Part shown: in pieces, positions 1-13,048 of the stretch | Layout: each line of letters begins with the position of its first letter | How positions within the stretch are numbered: position 1 is the first letter of the stretch | NCBI GenBank assembly: GCA_021613375.1 | Contig: CM038711.1 | Span: 14,346,576 to 14,410,575, forward strand | Origin: Megaleporinus macrocephalus | Taxonomy: Eukaryota > Chordata > Actinopteri > Characiformes > Anostomidae | DNA length: 64,000 nucleotides | Reading direction: 5' to 3' | Position numbers and translations under genes: made by a program | Notes under the pieces: model-generated | What the model was told of the DNA's origin: nothing | The model's database searches: none | Seen by the model: the letters and a program-made list of their open reading frames with translations, nothing else

Positions 1-1178
1 ACCAATCTGGTGGCCAATCTTCATTAATTGTACATTGCACCAGTAAAAGCAGAGTGTGAAGTTCAATTAGCAGGTAAGAGCACAGTTTAGCTCAAAATAC
101 TGCAATAACACAACATTATGGGACATACCAGAGTTCAAAAGAGGACAAACTGTTGGTGCACGTCTTGCTGGCGCATCTGTGACTAAGACAGCAAGTATTT
201 GTGATGTATCAAGAGCCACGGTATCCAGTGTAATGTCAGCATACCACCAAGAAAGACGAACCACATCCAACAGGATTAACTGTGGACGCAAGAGGAAGCT
301 GTCTGAAAGGGATGTTGGGGTTCTAACCCGGATTGTATCCAAAAAACATAAAACCACGGCTGCCCAAATCACGGCGGAATTAAATGTGCACCTCTACTCT
401 CCTGTTTCTACCAGAACTGTCTATTGGGAGCTCATCAGGGTCAATATACACGGCCGGGCTGCTATAGCCAAACCTTAAGTCACTCATGCCAATGCCAAAC
501 GTCGGTTTCAATAGTGCAAGGAGCGCAAATCTTGGGCTGTGGACAATGTAAACATGTATTGTTCTCTGATGAGTCCGACTTTACTGTTTTCTCCACATCC
601 GGGAGAGTTACGGTGTGGAGAAGCCCCAAAGAAGCGCACCATCCAGACTGTTGCATGCCCAGAGTGAAGCATGGGGGTGGATCAGTGATGGTTTGGGCTG
701 CCATATCATGGCATTCCCTTGGCCCAATACTTGTGCTAGATGGGTGCGTCACTGCCAAGGACTACCGAACCATTCTGGAGGAACATGTGCATCCAATGGT
801 TCAAACATTGTATCCTGAAGGCGGTGCCGTGTATCAGGATGCCAATGCACCAATACACACAGCAAGACTGGTGAAAGATTGGTTTGATGAGCATGAAAGT
901 GAAGTTGAACATCTCCCATGGCCTGCACAGTCACCAGATCTAAATATTATTGAGCCACTTTGGGGTGTTTTGGTGGAGTGAGTCAGGAAACGTTTTCCTC
1001 CACCAGCATCACGTAGTGACCTGGCCACTATCCTGCAAGAAGAATGGCTTAAAATCCCTCTGACCACTGTGCAGACTTGTATATGTCATTCCCAAGACGA
1101 ATTGATGCTGTATTGGCCGCAACTAATAAACTATTGTGGTCTAAAACCAGGTGTTTCTGTTTCATTGTCTGACCCCTA
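1..1178 (+). mobile_element. Decayed Tc1/mariner element, left end cut by the window start
   Basis: The segment encodes remnants of a Tc1-like transposase and ends near 1178 with a terminal-repeat-like sequence (GTTTCTGTTTCATTGTCTGA, then CCCC) followed by TATA. Its left terminal repeat lies beyond the window or is lost. From memory, this is a common fish family whose second catalytic Asp and final Glu are about 36 residues apart (DD36E-like). The sequence stays close to the remembered family, so the insertion is not ancient, yet it is clearly dead. Confidence 0.85.
118..1128 (+). pseudogene. Tc1-like transposase pseudogene
   Basis: Readable blocks are an N-terminal helix-turn-helix region (from EFKRG at 131, through DVSRATVSS), a middle block with LFSDESDF and KHGGGSVMVW, and a C-terminal block with the PIHTARLV, WPAQSPDLN and IEPLWG motifs. 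Stops seen directly are TAA at 476, TAG at 512 and TGA at 979. The frame changes from the 476 frame to the 424 frame near 548-552, where one base appears lost, and again near 1074. The likely start ATG at 118 is out of frame with the next block, consistent with a 2-nt loss. The motif usually reading QDDNAPIH is QDANAPIH here, so the second Asp of that pair is gone. The protein would have been a cut-and-paste DNA transposase; it cannot be made now. Confidence 0.85.
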
Positions 1179-4100
1179 TATGTGTTCTTCAACCACATAG
1201 CTGTTTCTTTTGTCTCTTTTTCCCTTAATGAAGACCACTCAAATTTAAACTGGGCAGCTGAAATTAGGAAAAAAACAGCAAACTAGAAAAGCCAAAATGC
1301 CAAGTACACTGGGCTAAACTGGGTTTTAGGTATCAGGTCTCACTTGTACAGATTCACCATCGACATCTTTTAAATATATCTGGAGCTTACAATTTAGTAG
1401 ATTCCCACGAATATTAGCTCAATGTCAAAATCCGATAAAGCTTTACAAGCAAAATGGCAAACAGTGTAACACTTTCTGAGCAGTGATTAGAAATATGCTG
1501 AGAAAAGACTCTGAGAGCACCAAGATTATGACTGGCTATAACACAAAGATAAATTACTTTTTTCCCCACTGTGGCACTAGTTAAACTCCCACAGTGAGTC
1601 AAAACAGATGTTTGGATTTTCTCATAATTGCTCAGCGGGACCCCCTATTGGCTATGGCCTCTGGGCACACGCCTATAAAACCCATTTGATTATTCAGGCC
1701 TGTGTTTCTTCCATCTTGTTGTCTAGACACAAGAAGTCAGTAGGTGGGTACCCTTGTGTAATTGTTTGTCTTATATATTTTATAGTCTAGTTGATGCTAC
1801 AATAGGAAAGAGGGTTTTCTTATGTTTCTTTCTTTCTTTGGCACCATCAGGTTAACTCCCAGCATGCCTCTTTACAACCAAATGTCTAGATTCCCTTATC
1901 TGCTGATGAAAAAATATACTGTTCAATATTAAAGTGAACCCTGCCTGTTAAGACATTTAGGTTCCAATATGGTGCACATGTGCACCACCATACAGATATG
2001 CTTTATAAATCAAACAAAATACTATTGATTGATTATTTTCTTTCATGTCATATTTGAATAGTATTGCCTGGTCCTTCTTTACTCTCTGGTCATTCGTACC
2101 TGCAGCCCTAATAAGCTCCTGTTGGCTGTAACAAAAGCACATTAAGTAACACGTAGAACCGGAAATAATAAAAAAAGGCAAAACAATAATTCTTTGTAGC
2201 GCAAATCAATGAGGTCAGTCCACAAGAGAAAGACACCTCTCTGGCTCAATATGGCCGCCGGCACAGTTTCAGGCCTTTCTGCATTATTCACCTAGGTGAG
2301 CACTGAAAGTAGGTATAGCAGACTGCAGGAGTGACCTTGGCCATGCTCGTGACGCCCACTTCCTGTCCACTACACTTCACCACGAGCCAACGGCTGAGAT
2401 AATGAAGCCGGCACGCGGCCTTGGGGCAGATGTGCTCTGACGTCCTCTGAGGGGCTCTGAGTTTTGGGGCACAAAGCACTCAGGCCTGCAGGTGCCTGGC
2501 AGAGGCTATAATTTACACCAAGCAGCCTGTAGAGTTAATCCTGCACTCGGAAAGAAGGAGGACTCTTCTGACTATGGTCATTCAATCAAGTCATACAGAG
2601 AAAAACAAGACTGCGTACTGAAAGGAGGATGCATGAAGTGCAAAGCTGGCATCCAAGCGATATAGCAGGGGACACGGGGACTGGCTGCAGTAAGTGGGGA
2701 CCAAGCTACTGAGGTTTGCAGTTAATACTGCTGCTTACATTTCTATTGTAATAAATCAGTGCTTCAGTTAGATAGTAGTGTAGGATCAATGAGGAGGTCA
2801 CAGATATGATTTTAGGTGTGATTTAGTGAATAAAATTGCACAACTAACTACTTTTTTGGTATGCAGATATGTGGGGGTAATATTTCAGTATTTACTTGTC
2901 TATACTTTACCTTCATAACACCTACCATTATTTTCAGGAAAGTCTCTTTCAGTTTTTTTAAATCTACAGGGATATTTTTCTTAGAATTAGGTTGCATGTT
3001 TGCTTTACAGAATCCCTTAAAAGTAGTAAACACATTCAGTGATGCTGAGGTTTGGACTCTGGGGTGGGCAGCCCATCATTCTGAGAACACCTGCAGCTTC
3101 TTTGTGTGATTGGCAAATGAACTCATTGAGAGCTAAACATGCTTTAAGACCCATAGGGTTGAGTTGTCATCTCACAGTGGACGGCTAGTCAAAAACACAT
3201 GTGGATTAGGAGCTTGATTTTCTCGTCTCGTCTTAAAGCAAGTACTGTTTATTTGGTGGTGATGGTTTTAGCAATCTACAAAATGTTTCACAGTTGCTTT
3301 CTCTACACAGTCATTTGGGCTCCCCGTACAAAACTTTATTTATATTACTGCATTTATTTCAACTGGCAAGTCATTAAGATTCTTATTTACAATGACAGCC
3401 TGGCTATTTTTCTTTAAGTCCTTATTTTTTATTCCCGTCATATCTCCATCATAATAAAAAGTCTGGTTTTCAATTAACGAGGACAAATGTGATATTGATT
3501 GGAATCTGCCTGTTTGATTGGAAAGGGCTAAATGAAGCACATTTTGGATAAATATAGGCACATACAAATTATTTTAGAGGGCCAGTGACATTTCCATCCT
3601 TTGTTTAAGTCATCTTCATGCTACAAGACAATGATTGAATATGTGCATATGTGATTAAAATAAAGGACTGAAAATTGTTCATTCATTCTTATTATAATCC
3701 CAGTTATTAACATACTGGTGTGCTCCACGGCACACTGAGACACTTCAGTCTGTCAGTGAGGGGTGTGTTAAAAAAAGCAAACAAACAAAAAAAACAGTCT
3801 TTAATAGAGAACATTTCATTTCTCCAGTCGAGCAGAAAGAGTAGCTGCTTCGATGCCAAGTAATAGAGGAAGCTTTCTGAGGCATCTTGGTGAAGATAAC
3901 TGGGCTACTGAAACAAAAGAATAATCTCTCACATTAACAGTGGGAAATATCTCCTTTGACACAGAGCCTTTTCAGAGGTGCTGTCCTCCCCACTAGGATG
4001 GCACTGCGAGTGGCGCAGTTTCAAATACCTTCATGGTACACTGAAGAAATAAGATTAGATATCAGATGTGTACACCTCCGCCAATGTAGTCTGTCAGTGA

Positions 4101-7100
4101 ACCCTTTAATATGGCAAGGCCCCAAGTTGGGGTAAGGTGATAAAGTTTGAAAAGTTTGAAGACCCTTTAGTAGCTTTAGATTCCTGTGTGTTTCATTCTT
4201 TAGGATCTTGAGGATCAGAAATGTAATTCATGTAGTTCAACCTCACATCTCTCTCAAATGTCTATCATAAACAGCATGATGCTCTAAGCCGTCTTTAGTT
4301 CTGTTAAAAAAAACAACACTGTCCAATTCATGCATTCAGAGTGGTTTGATGTGAAATGAGCTGTTCTATAGAAATTGGCTCGGAATCGTTCACGGTGGTG
4401 TTGACAAGAACAAAATGTCTAGGGGAGTTGTATGCATGTAAAAAAGCTACAGCAGGGTAAATATTACACCAAAGGGTTATGAGTATGTTTCCTGATGCCT
4501 AAGGCACTGTTTTATGACAAATAGCACTCTTGGTAGTGAGGTATATGCAAAACATGGTGTGGCAAAATAATAACCAAAGAAAACTTTACTGCTATTTTAC
4601 TATTATTAACATTTCTCAGAAGACACATGTAGTTTCACTGAATGTTTTGATAGTAAATTAAGTGGCTATATTTGTGTTGTAGACACTGTGACCCTTGGTA
4701 ACCATCACAGTAAAGAGAAAATTTGGTTATATTAAATTAGAGCTATTTCATATCAATACACTCTGAATGACTTTGTTTCTGAATTTAAAAGGTTTCAGCC
4801 ACACTATGAAAAAAACCCCAAAAACATTATGCCTGAAACACTTAAACATGATTTCTACTATTTCTACTTTTAGCCATATTGTGTCCAACACTGAGTTGAA
4901 AGATTTCTTACTGAAGCTCTACATGATGAAGAGATTTTACTGCATGGACAAAAGATAAAGTCTTGGACTCTTTTTTGAGAGTGTATGATATTGTACAATC
5001 TGCACTGAACAGCGGAGGATGACACATCAGTGAAAAGACATTCAAAAGCTTTAGCCATATATTTGAAAGGAAAACGAAAAAATCACTTGAGGTTTCCTGA
5101 GGTCAGTGAGTACAGGAAGACTACGTGTAAAGACACAGTGAAATGGTCCTTCTCACTGCCATAAAGCTGAAAACTGTTATTTTATAAAATCACCAGGGCA
5201 CTACATTCATCTTCAAGTCTAGAAATTCTGCTGTTATGACATAAGATACACTTAATCTATGTCCCAGCCAGTTTCCAGTGGATTATGGAAGACAGCACTG
5301 GGTGACGAATGGGGATCCCTGACACCAGAATTAGATCACTGTCAATGTCAGCGAGGGGTTGGGGGGAAATCTAGGCCAAAGAAGAAAGCTTTATTTTAGT
5401 TTGGAAAGTAACAATAATGATGTAAAACCCTTGACATTAATTGGGTAAAAAGTAATTCCCGAACAAAGCTATTTTTCATGTGCAAGCTTGTGACACAGAT
5501 CATAAGGCAAGCCAGCTTTAATTTATTCCTATGAGGAGGAGGAGGCCAGTCATATTTATGCAAAGACAGTGAGAAAGAGAAGCAGGAGCAATTTATGGAA
5601 AAAAGCATAATTAAAAATGGAACCAACCAATTCTATCTGTGGAACTAACTTCCCTAAGGCAGCTTAGGCTAGTGTTGAGGTCACCTCTTAGTACTGAAAG
5701 CAAATGCTCACTCTACTCATTTCAAAGTGACATGTTCCAGTGTTAGGAAATGAAGGCCTGTAACACTAAAACTAGCCCCAGTCAAGGTGTCATTGTTCTA
5801 CATTCTATATTCATAGCAAATCAGATATAAGATGTTGACATGTATGCAGTTACATGTATTTAAATGCCACCTGCACTCAAAAATGTGGCTTTTGAATGGC
5901 TAAAGTCATTTTGAAACTCTTATTGCAGGGCCGCCAATCTAGATTTCATTAATTCTAAACACTCTGGACCAATGAACACAGATGAGAACTGAAGGAAAAT
6001 GAAAAAAAGTACATAATCGACTTTGTAAGTAAACCAAACATGATCAATTACAAGTGCAGCATTTATGATTTCACAGTTTATACTGCAGAGTGAATGTGGT
6101 TCTGTACTACTTGCAAGCTAAAGCAGTAAGCAGTGCTAAAAGCAGGCTATCCTCATCTATTTCCACTTTGCTTTAAAAACCATGTCTATCAATTTCAGTC
6201 AGGTGAAGACTTCAGGCACAACAAATTTGAGGGTACGCCAAATCTCACTCTTACAAATAAACCTTTACTGTCTCTCGGAGACAAACTTTCACCGCCTTTC
6301 ATGTATGGGTATAGTCTCTCACACATGCAGACCCTCAACCTGTTTCACATATTAAAGTCCCTGAGAACCTAAATCTGAGTTTTCTTTCTAATTAGGGTAG
6401 GCTTGTTCCTTTAGCCCCCCCAAATAAACATATATAAATATGTCATATGAATACCCTTTCAAAGTCTAATAAATGTAGACTGTATTTGCTGTCCTGTCAA
6501 TGTAAAATGGGTGGTCTTAAAAGTGGTCAGGCTAATGTCAGCATAACCCTGACCAAGACTCTTTTCCTTGTGTCTGATCAACTTAGTAAGCTATGGCTAA
6601 CTTAGTAAACATCTTATCCAGTTAGATATCCAGCTATACATACCTATCTATGTGTTTGGTACGTCTGAGGTTCATTTACTCACCTTATGTAATGTAATGT
6701 AATGTAATGTAATGAGTACATTCCCTGGATGTGGATACAGTGGATAGAGTGGATAAAAGCTTTGCCTTCTTAAGCTATCAACACAAAAACTGGATAAGTC
6801 GTTTAGTCATGGACTTGTTTAGCGGCACTGGCTACAACACATAGAGCACATTTCACTGAGGACAGCTTCAGTAAATCCACTCAGAAAGTTAGTGGTTATG
6901 CTAAAACTCTTAGCCTGAAGGCTGGAGCTGAACCTGTTCACCCTCTTCTCTTGAATGAAGAACAGAACCTGCAACCACAACATGAGTAACTAGGTTTTCA
7001 CCATAAACTGAATTATTGTCAATTGTTTTAATCCTGCTGGAAACCTGGAATTCCGTTATCACGGCAAATGAGAGTTATCTGCTGTTGCAACTTCTAAACA

Positions 7101-8043
7101 CAGATTCCTTATCTGTAATTTATGGTATGATCTTTAGTTGTATCTGTCAGTTTGTTGCTCTGCTGTTGTTTTGGTGTTATTCTTGTTTACTTTGTGAACC
7201 CGAGGATTTGATTTCCCCTGTGTGTGCCATTATGTTCAGTATGTATATATGAGCTGGAGACTCGACTGCAAATATCAAACTTGTCTCAATAATCCTGAAG
7301 ATCTTTGACTTCATAAATCCAAAAGCGCAATTCAGAGTAAAAAGCTAGAAAATGCAGCTCACAAGGAGCTGATGTGTGATGAGCTGCTGTTTGTACATTT
7401 GTATGTTAAATGTACATAAATTTAAAAACGTGTTTGGTTTGTTGGGCTAGTGTTAGATGGAAAGTCCGGGGTTGGAGATGGAGGCCAAGGATCAGTCATG
7501 CAAAGGAGTGAATTTACTCGTTTTTTGAGGGGTGTTTTATCATATTTATCTTTTGTTTTCGTATCTACTTTTTAAACTATGTTCCCAGGGGCTTTAAATG
7601 CTCTTCCTTCTGTGTCCTTGCACATCTTTTGTCACACTGGGCACTGTATTAACAGACATGATCATTAGGCATCATTTAAACACTGCAGTAGGATATAAAC
7701 CTCAGAAGCAAACACTGGCTTGGTAGTTAAGACAAAACGCAAAAAATGGAGCACATGATACATAACTTACATACATTTACGCCTTATAATTGTGCTATGT
7801 TGGATAGACTTTTGTTTACTTAGCTCTTTTTAACTGGCTTATATTTTATATTCCTTATAACTGGACTGTATTTGTTCATTTGTATTATTATAACACTTGT
7901 ACATACTGAGTTTTTTCCCCCCTGATACCTCGTCATGCTTATTCAAGTTGAGTCATTATTTTACTGAAGAAGCAAGGGCACTAGGCAAATGACCAGGTGT
8001 TTCTCTCACTCTTGCACTCTCTCTCAGGAGACTTAGTGCTTAC
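1179..8043 (-). other. cntn5: cntn5 partial intron downstream of exon D
   Basis: The donor GTAAGC at 8038-8043 opens an intron that runs leftward out of the window. I searched the minus strand for the opening exon of Ig4 (WEC and YRWLKNG-type motifs) and found none. Apart from the Tc1 relic at the window edge and an (ATGTA)n repeat near 6.7 kb, I recognise nothing. The block 2.2-2.56 kb is GC-richer than its surroundings, and 1.62-1.8 kb has a TATAAAA-containing stretch of unknown nature. Everything else is AT-rich sequence with stops in all frames. Confidence 0.7.
6687..6714. repeat. (ATGTA)n microsatellite
   Basis: About five uninterrupted copies of a 5-bp AATGT unit lie in otherwise unremarkable intron sequence. 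Such units also form the tails of some fish LINE/SINE elements, but no element body is recognisable next to it. Confidence 0.85.
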
Positions 8044-8225
8044 TGTACACCTGGAGGTGTCCCCGGAAGGCAGTGCCTCCTCGTGAATTCTCTGCTTTGC
8101 ACTCGTAGCTCCCTGAATCCTCCAGCTGAATGTTGGGTATCTCCAGCACAGCCTGAGATTTGCGCAGGCGGGCCTTTTTGGGGATGTTTCCATTGATCTT
8201 CCTCCAGGTGATAGTCGGAACAGGG
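8044..8225 (-). CDS. cntn5: cntn5 exon D: remainder of Ig-like domain 3 (contactin-5), partial
   Basis: This 182-nt internal exon has the acceptor CTGTTTCAG, one nucleotide, 60 codons and a trailing A before the donor GTAAGC. The peptide begins [12 protein letters not shown], passes [15 protein letters not shown] and ends with [17 protein letters not shown] and GHLQVY. These are the C-strand Trp, the hydrophobic E strand and the DxGxYxC cysteine of Ig3. In the paralogues the matching stretch reads differently (for example ITWRK and [12 protein letters not shown] are CNTN5-like, while CNTN3/4 have ISWRR or INWRR), which is the strongest support for CNTN5 rather than CNTN3, 4 or 6. The exon ends in phase 1. 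The next exon, which should open Ig4 with a YPHW-like motif, was not found in 1-8043. Confidence 0.95.
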
Positions 8226-8319
8226 CTGAAACAGACGAATGAAAAGAGAGAGTTGTGATAAAACACCTCCTATTCAAAAGCAATGAATAAACTCAGCAGA
8301 AAAATTCAATACCAGAAGT

Positions 8320-8405
8320 GTCAGTCTTTGGTCCTGGAGGACCACAACACTGCAGCGCTCAGTGCTTTCCCTGATTGAGCTGACACGACTGGACTTCTAA
8401 TACAA
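8320..8405. repeat. Fish dispersed repeat (GGTCCTGGAGGACC type), copy 1
   Basis: The sequence TTTGGTCCTGGAGGACCAC followed by CTGCAG and TGCTTTCCCTG matches, from memory, a palindromic repeat common in fish genomes that starts near GGTCCTGGAG and continues with a CTGATT segment. Short and diverged; only one arm is clear. Confidence 0.45.
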
Positions 8406-9123
8406 AAACTGTAGCTCTTCCTTATATAGTTGGTCACATTTAGTTGCTTTTTTAAATAATGTTTCATTTTGTGTCTAGAGTTTGTTTATGTTGTTTTGTA
8501 CTGGGGGTATAAGGCTAATTAACTTTAACTTCTAATTACTGAAAGACTAAAGCAAACCATACAAACAGCTTGCTTGAATCATCACACACTTGCCTCAAAC
8601 CAGAAATGTTTATGAAAGTACAAGAGAGGTCTTAAGCCTTTGGGATGCGAGTCAGAGTTGAGTCTGGATTTTTTAGTAGAGAATTTTAGTTTAGTCTTGT
8701 TATTATCTGTAGGCATTGCATTTTACAAAAGTAAACCATACAATCATCTCAGCTTTAAATTATAATTATTTCTTCATAGGAAAACATTTAGTCTGAATGA
8801 CAGAACCAAAGTGCTAAATGCAATAATGACAGAGGCAAAATCAATTTAAACAAATGGCTGCTCTATGTTCTGTATAGTTTGTATAGTAACTAGTGTAACA
8901 GCTAATCCAATTTAAGTTCTAGTACATTTTAAAGGAGCACTGTGTACGACTCTAATGCTAAGGCTTTGTATTGCAACCTAACAAACAGCCCAACCCACCT
9001 AAGAATCTACAGAGGCAATCAGGCTTTCTAATTAATTTTGGTTTATTAATGGTTTTCCTTCTTTCACTGTGTGGATTCTATACATTCCAAAATTATATAT
9101 ATTTAAATCTAATTACATTTAAA

Positions 9124-9146
9124 TAATTAATTAATTAATTAATTAA
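9124..9146. repeat. (TTAA)n simple repeat
   Basis: About five tandem AATT units followed by a run of A. Confidence 0.85.
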
Positions 9147-9969
9147 AAAAAACCCTAAATCTTACTCACTCCTCCTTTAAATTAATCACCGCAATTGGAA
9201 TAACAATCCTTGAAGCATGCTAGTCTAAGTTGTTAGTGCCTTGTACATTTGAAAATAGCTTTCATGGCATATAACAAAACACAGAGGGCTGTGCTTTAAT
9301 AAAAGGCTCGTTATTTGAAGTCACAGCAATCCTTGAGCGGCTGTGAGCTGTGGAAGAATGGCACTGCTGTAATGACTATGGATGAACGTAGCAAAGTCGT
9401 CTGGCGCAAGGTCTTATTAATTTACTAAATAAAGGTTGGCCGTCCTAACTTTGTTAGTTAGTCAGGCTGAAATGCACAAGTCTTCAATCTTGAGTCTTGA
9501 ATGTAGACTCACGAGCCAGTTGAGGGCGCGTTTGAGTCACACCATGAGTCAGTCAACTTGCGACACGAGTCCACATCTATGTTCCTAACAGCATACAAGT
9601 TATATAATCGGAAAAGCACTCACTAATATGGTTTTGCCCTTTAAAAAATGTCACATGAATTGTGAACTGAACAAATCTGGCTTTTTAGCACACGTTCCAT
9701 GTTTTTAAAACCATCTCAGCATGTGATAAAAAGACTTGTAAGATAATTACTTATAAACACATATGGTTTTTGCAAACTTCACTAGTGAAACATAAGGGAC
9801 TTTTCTTTAAGAGGGACATTGCTATTTCTAAAAAAAAAGAAGTAAAGGCAAAGTATGTTGCTTAAAGAGCATTTTTGATTGTCCAGCTCACAGTGCCAGA
9901 CAGCATGTCCAAAATAGTTTAACCACCGAGGCACGTATGTGATATACTTTAATTATTATTAAAATTTAT

Positions 9970-10470
9970 GTTTCTCTGCTTACTTTGTTAGCCCTCTTTT
10001 ACCCTGTTCTTGATTGATCAAGCCCTCTACAGGAGCACCACAGCACAGATACCATTTGGTGGAAGATAATTCTCAATACCGCAGTGACACTGACGTGGTG
10101 GTGTGTTAATGTGTGTTGTGATGGTACGAGTGGATCTGACACAGCAGTGCTTGCTGGTCCAACTTGTAGATACTAAGTCATAGATGATAACTCATCTGTT
10201 GCTGCACAGTTTGTGTTAATCATCCTCCACTCTTTCATTAGAGGTCAGAAGTTGGATGCTGTTGGCTGGATATTTCTGGTGGGTGGACTGTTCTCACTCC
10301 AGCAGTGACACTGAGACATTTAAAAACTTCAACAGAACTGCTGTGTCTGATCTACTCTCACTAGCACACTAAAATTGATTCAGATGGACTGCAATCAGTA
10401 ATTGTAGAATTATAAAATGGAGCTGATTACATGGACAGTGATTGTACATACACTGTGTATACATGGTAGG
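9970..10470. repeat. Foldback (palindromic) non-autonomous DNA element, copy 1
   Basis: The left arm starting at 10081 (GCAGTGACACTGACGTGGTG) is mirrored by the right arm ending near 10370 (ACTGCTGTGTCTGATC and TAGCACAC). The outer parts, TTACCCTGTTCTTGAT on the left and GATGGACTGCAATCAGTAAT on the right, match from memory the rest of a large palindromic repeat very common in characins, catfishes and other fishes. A second copy lies at 48.4 kb. No coding capacity. Exact ends were not determined. Confidence 0.75.
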
Positions 10471-11261
10471 CATACTTAACAATGTGCTTAGTGTCTGTAG
10501 AAAAGCCCTGCACTGGGGACGACACATTTACCCCTGTGAGAAAGGCTAATATTTACTAGAACATACACAGTGAGAGCAGGTGAAACCTGAGCCAGCACCT
10601 GATAGGGCCAAGCAGGCCGCAGACACTGTGATTACTGCATATCGCAATAAGCTGAACGATAGCTAGCTGTACAGATATGTGTATTTGGACAGTCATCCAT
10701 CCCTGTTTGTGGCTGAGGCAGATGTGTGATGTGACCTCCTAAGGTGTGCGGCCCATGCAGAGATAACCCGCTCTATCAGACACCATCAGCGGTGCTCTGC
10801 ACTGACGGCCCTGTCTGACAGCTTTCCAAGGATGGAAATGTGACACCGCGTAAAAAATCCAAAGCACACATCAATCATCCTACCGCTCGAGTAAAAACAG
10901 CCCATTCGGGAGCCAGCTACCCTCTTACTGGGCTCCGGCTACATTCTTACAAGGACATAAATGAAGTCTGGATAAAGTTTTTGAGGCTTGTCAGCTGAAA
11001 TCGGCTGAGTTTAAAAGAAAACTCAAAAGAGTATGGGTAGATTTGGACAGCAGGGGGAAAGGCTCGGATATGATTTGTTTCACTTCCTCACCTAATTGAA
11101 TTTGAGGGCTCAGCTCTGACATTATTTGCTGAAATGTAGCACATTTAGTATATGAACATGGCTCTATTTGGAGCGGAAAAGATCTGTTTAGTTGTAATTG
11201 ATTGAATTTGGTGCCTCAGACCTGTAAACCAAAAGACTATTTGTCAAAAGGCAATGACAGC

Positions 11262-11398
11262 ATTTCCTATTCCTGGTCTTGAAGAACAACAGCAAACGCA
11301 GTCTCTCCCAGCTCTAACACACTTGATTCGGCTCAAAATCAGTTTGATAATTAGCCAAAGAGTTGAATTAGGTTAGAGCAGGGAAAACAGCAAAATGC
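11262..11398. repeat. Fish dispersed repeat (GGTCCTGGAGGACC type), copy 2
   Basis: CCTGGTCTTGAAGAAC, then CTCTAACACACTTGATTCGG and a mirrored GTTAGAGCAGGGAAA, resemble the same fish repeat as at 8.32 kb. The CTCTAACACAC and GTTAGAG parts are inverted relative to each other, consistent with a foldback structure. Confidence 0.45.
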
Positions 11399-13048
11399 CT
11401 GCTCTATGACCCAAAATGGGAACACTGTAGAGCAAGTGTTATTATACAACACTAATAATAATAATAGAACAACCATCAGAACAATGTGCATTAGTTACCA
11501 CTGATCCAGTCGTCTCACATGCAAAATTAAACCAATAACCTGCAGACTGCACTGTGCAGGCTGATTATTTGGGAGGACTGCAATTCACACAGATGTCTGT
11601 CAACAAAATGTCAGCACGGATGAAACAGCTCCTCCTAGGAGTTCTCTGCCAATGTTTTCATGGCCACACATCACTGCTCTGCTTTAGAAGGCGTTCAGCA
11701 CAAAACCGGCATTGAAAGCCATCCCTGCAGACATTTCCACTGCAATGGACACTCTATTGATACTAAACACTGAAGCCAGCACACAAAGACCTCTGCTGAC
11801 CATCTGACGCCGTCACACATACTGACCAACAGTGTGGGGTTGGACTAAAAGCAATTTGAAGTTCAATTTCAGTCCCTTGTGCCTATATAAAGATTGACAT
11901 TTCCTAATAAGTCGCATTGATAAATCATTTATTTAGAGGTACGGGGGTGAAAAATAAAGTTCACTGGAGGACACAGTGCCGCCAGCGCCAAATTAGTTTT
12001 GAGCAGTGCTTCCCAGTACCTCTCCCAGACTCCCAGAGCGGCCAAAGTGCACTGCACATATCTTTTTTATGCTCCAACAGAACCAAAGCAATTATTTAGA
12101 TACAAAAAAACAAAAGTTATAATTATTTCCTTTCCACCTTAATTGCAGATGAGTAGGCAGGGTTGTCATATAAAGCTCTTTGGTTATGCAGTGGAGTTAC
12201 GAAGCAAGCAGTACTTATTATATGGTTAAAAACAGTAGTACTTGTCCTGCTTAAACATTTTTGAACCCTTTACAATTTTCTATAATTCTGCATAAATATT
12301 TTAGGGGGGATTTCTGTCGCATGACCACTCCTGCGGAAAGTAACAGTGGTTTTGAATTTGCTCCATTTGCGCACGCTCTGTCTAACTGTAGGTTGATGGT
12401 GTCCAGAGATGGTTCAGCAGCCTGTTCCAGCCTGATAAGCATCACCAACTTGTTTTCTGAGATTTCTCAGAAATATCTATTGTTGATCTCATGATACTCT
12501 TCCACAAACATGTGTTATGAAGATTGAAGATGAAGATTACTTTGACAGATCGCTGCTATTTAAATACAACAGGGCTTCTACTCACAACTGACTCTAATTT
12601 CACCTTCGAATGAACTGCTAATTCTAGAGGTACACATTATGTTGCCTCTCACAGATATAATTCTAATTATTCCTCAAGAAATACAGTACATGTCCAAATA
12701 TAACATTTTCGTCTCATTTGATTAATTAGGTTCTCTTTCTCTACAATTAGGACTTCACTGAAAATCACTGTACGCTATTCCCAGAATTATATGAACACCA
12801 ATTCTAATTACTGACTTCAGGTATTTCAGCCACATTGATTGCTAAGGGATGTGTAAAAACACGCAGAGATGTCATTTCCAGAGATGTATAAAGGGAAGTA
12901 TAATTGGTTCTACTAAGGAGCTCAGTGTCTTTAATGTGCCAAAGAATGGGACAACTGTATTTACATTAGTTAAATAAAGAGAGCCAAATAAAAGGGTAAA
13001 ACTACATATGGGTATTTCTTGGCCTAAATCATAGTCACATACCTTGTA

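Noticed and set aside
6133..7252. Plus-strand frames of 78-79 codons
   Set aside because: No splice sites or similarity; random frames in intron.
1..8043. Ig4 exon of cntn5
   Set aside because: No WEC or YRWLKNG-type motif with a fitting phase 1 acceptor was found on the minus strand.
8644..9560. GAGTC-rich words near 8.65 and 9.5 kb as ends of one mobile element
   Set aside because: The words are short and their order does not give a convincing inverted or direct pair.
10081..10370. Repeated GCAGTGACACTG words as a CRISPR-like array
   Set aside because: Two inverted arms of a fish foldback element, no regular spacers, and the genome is a vertebrate.
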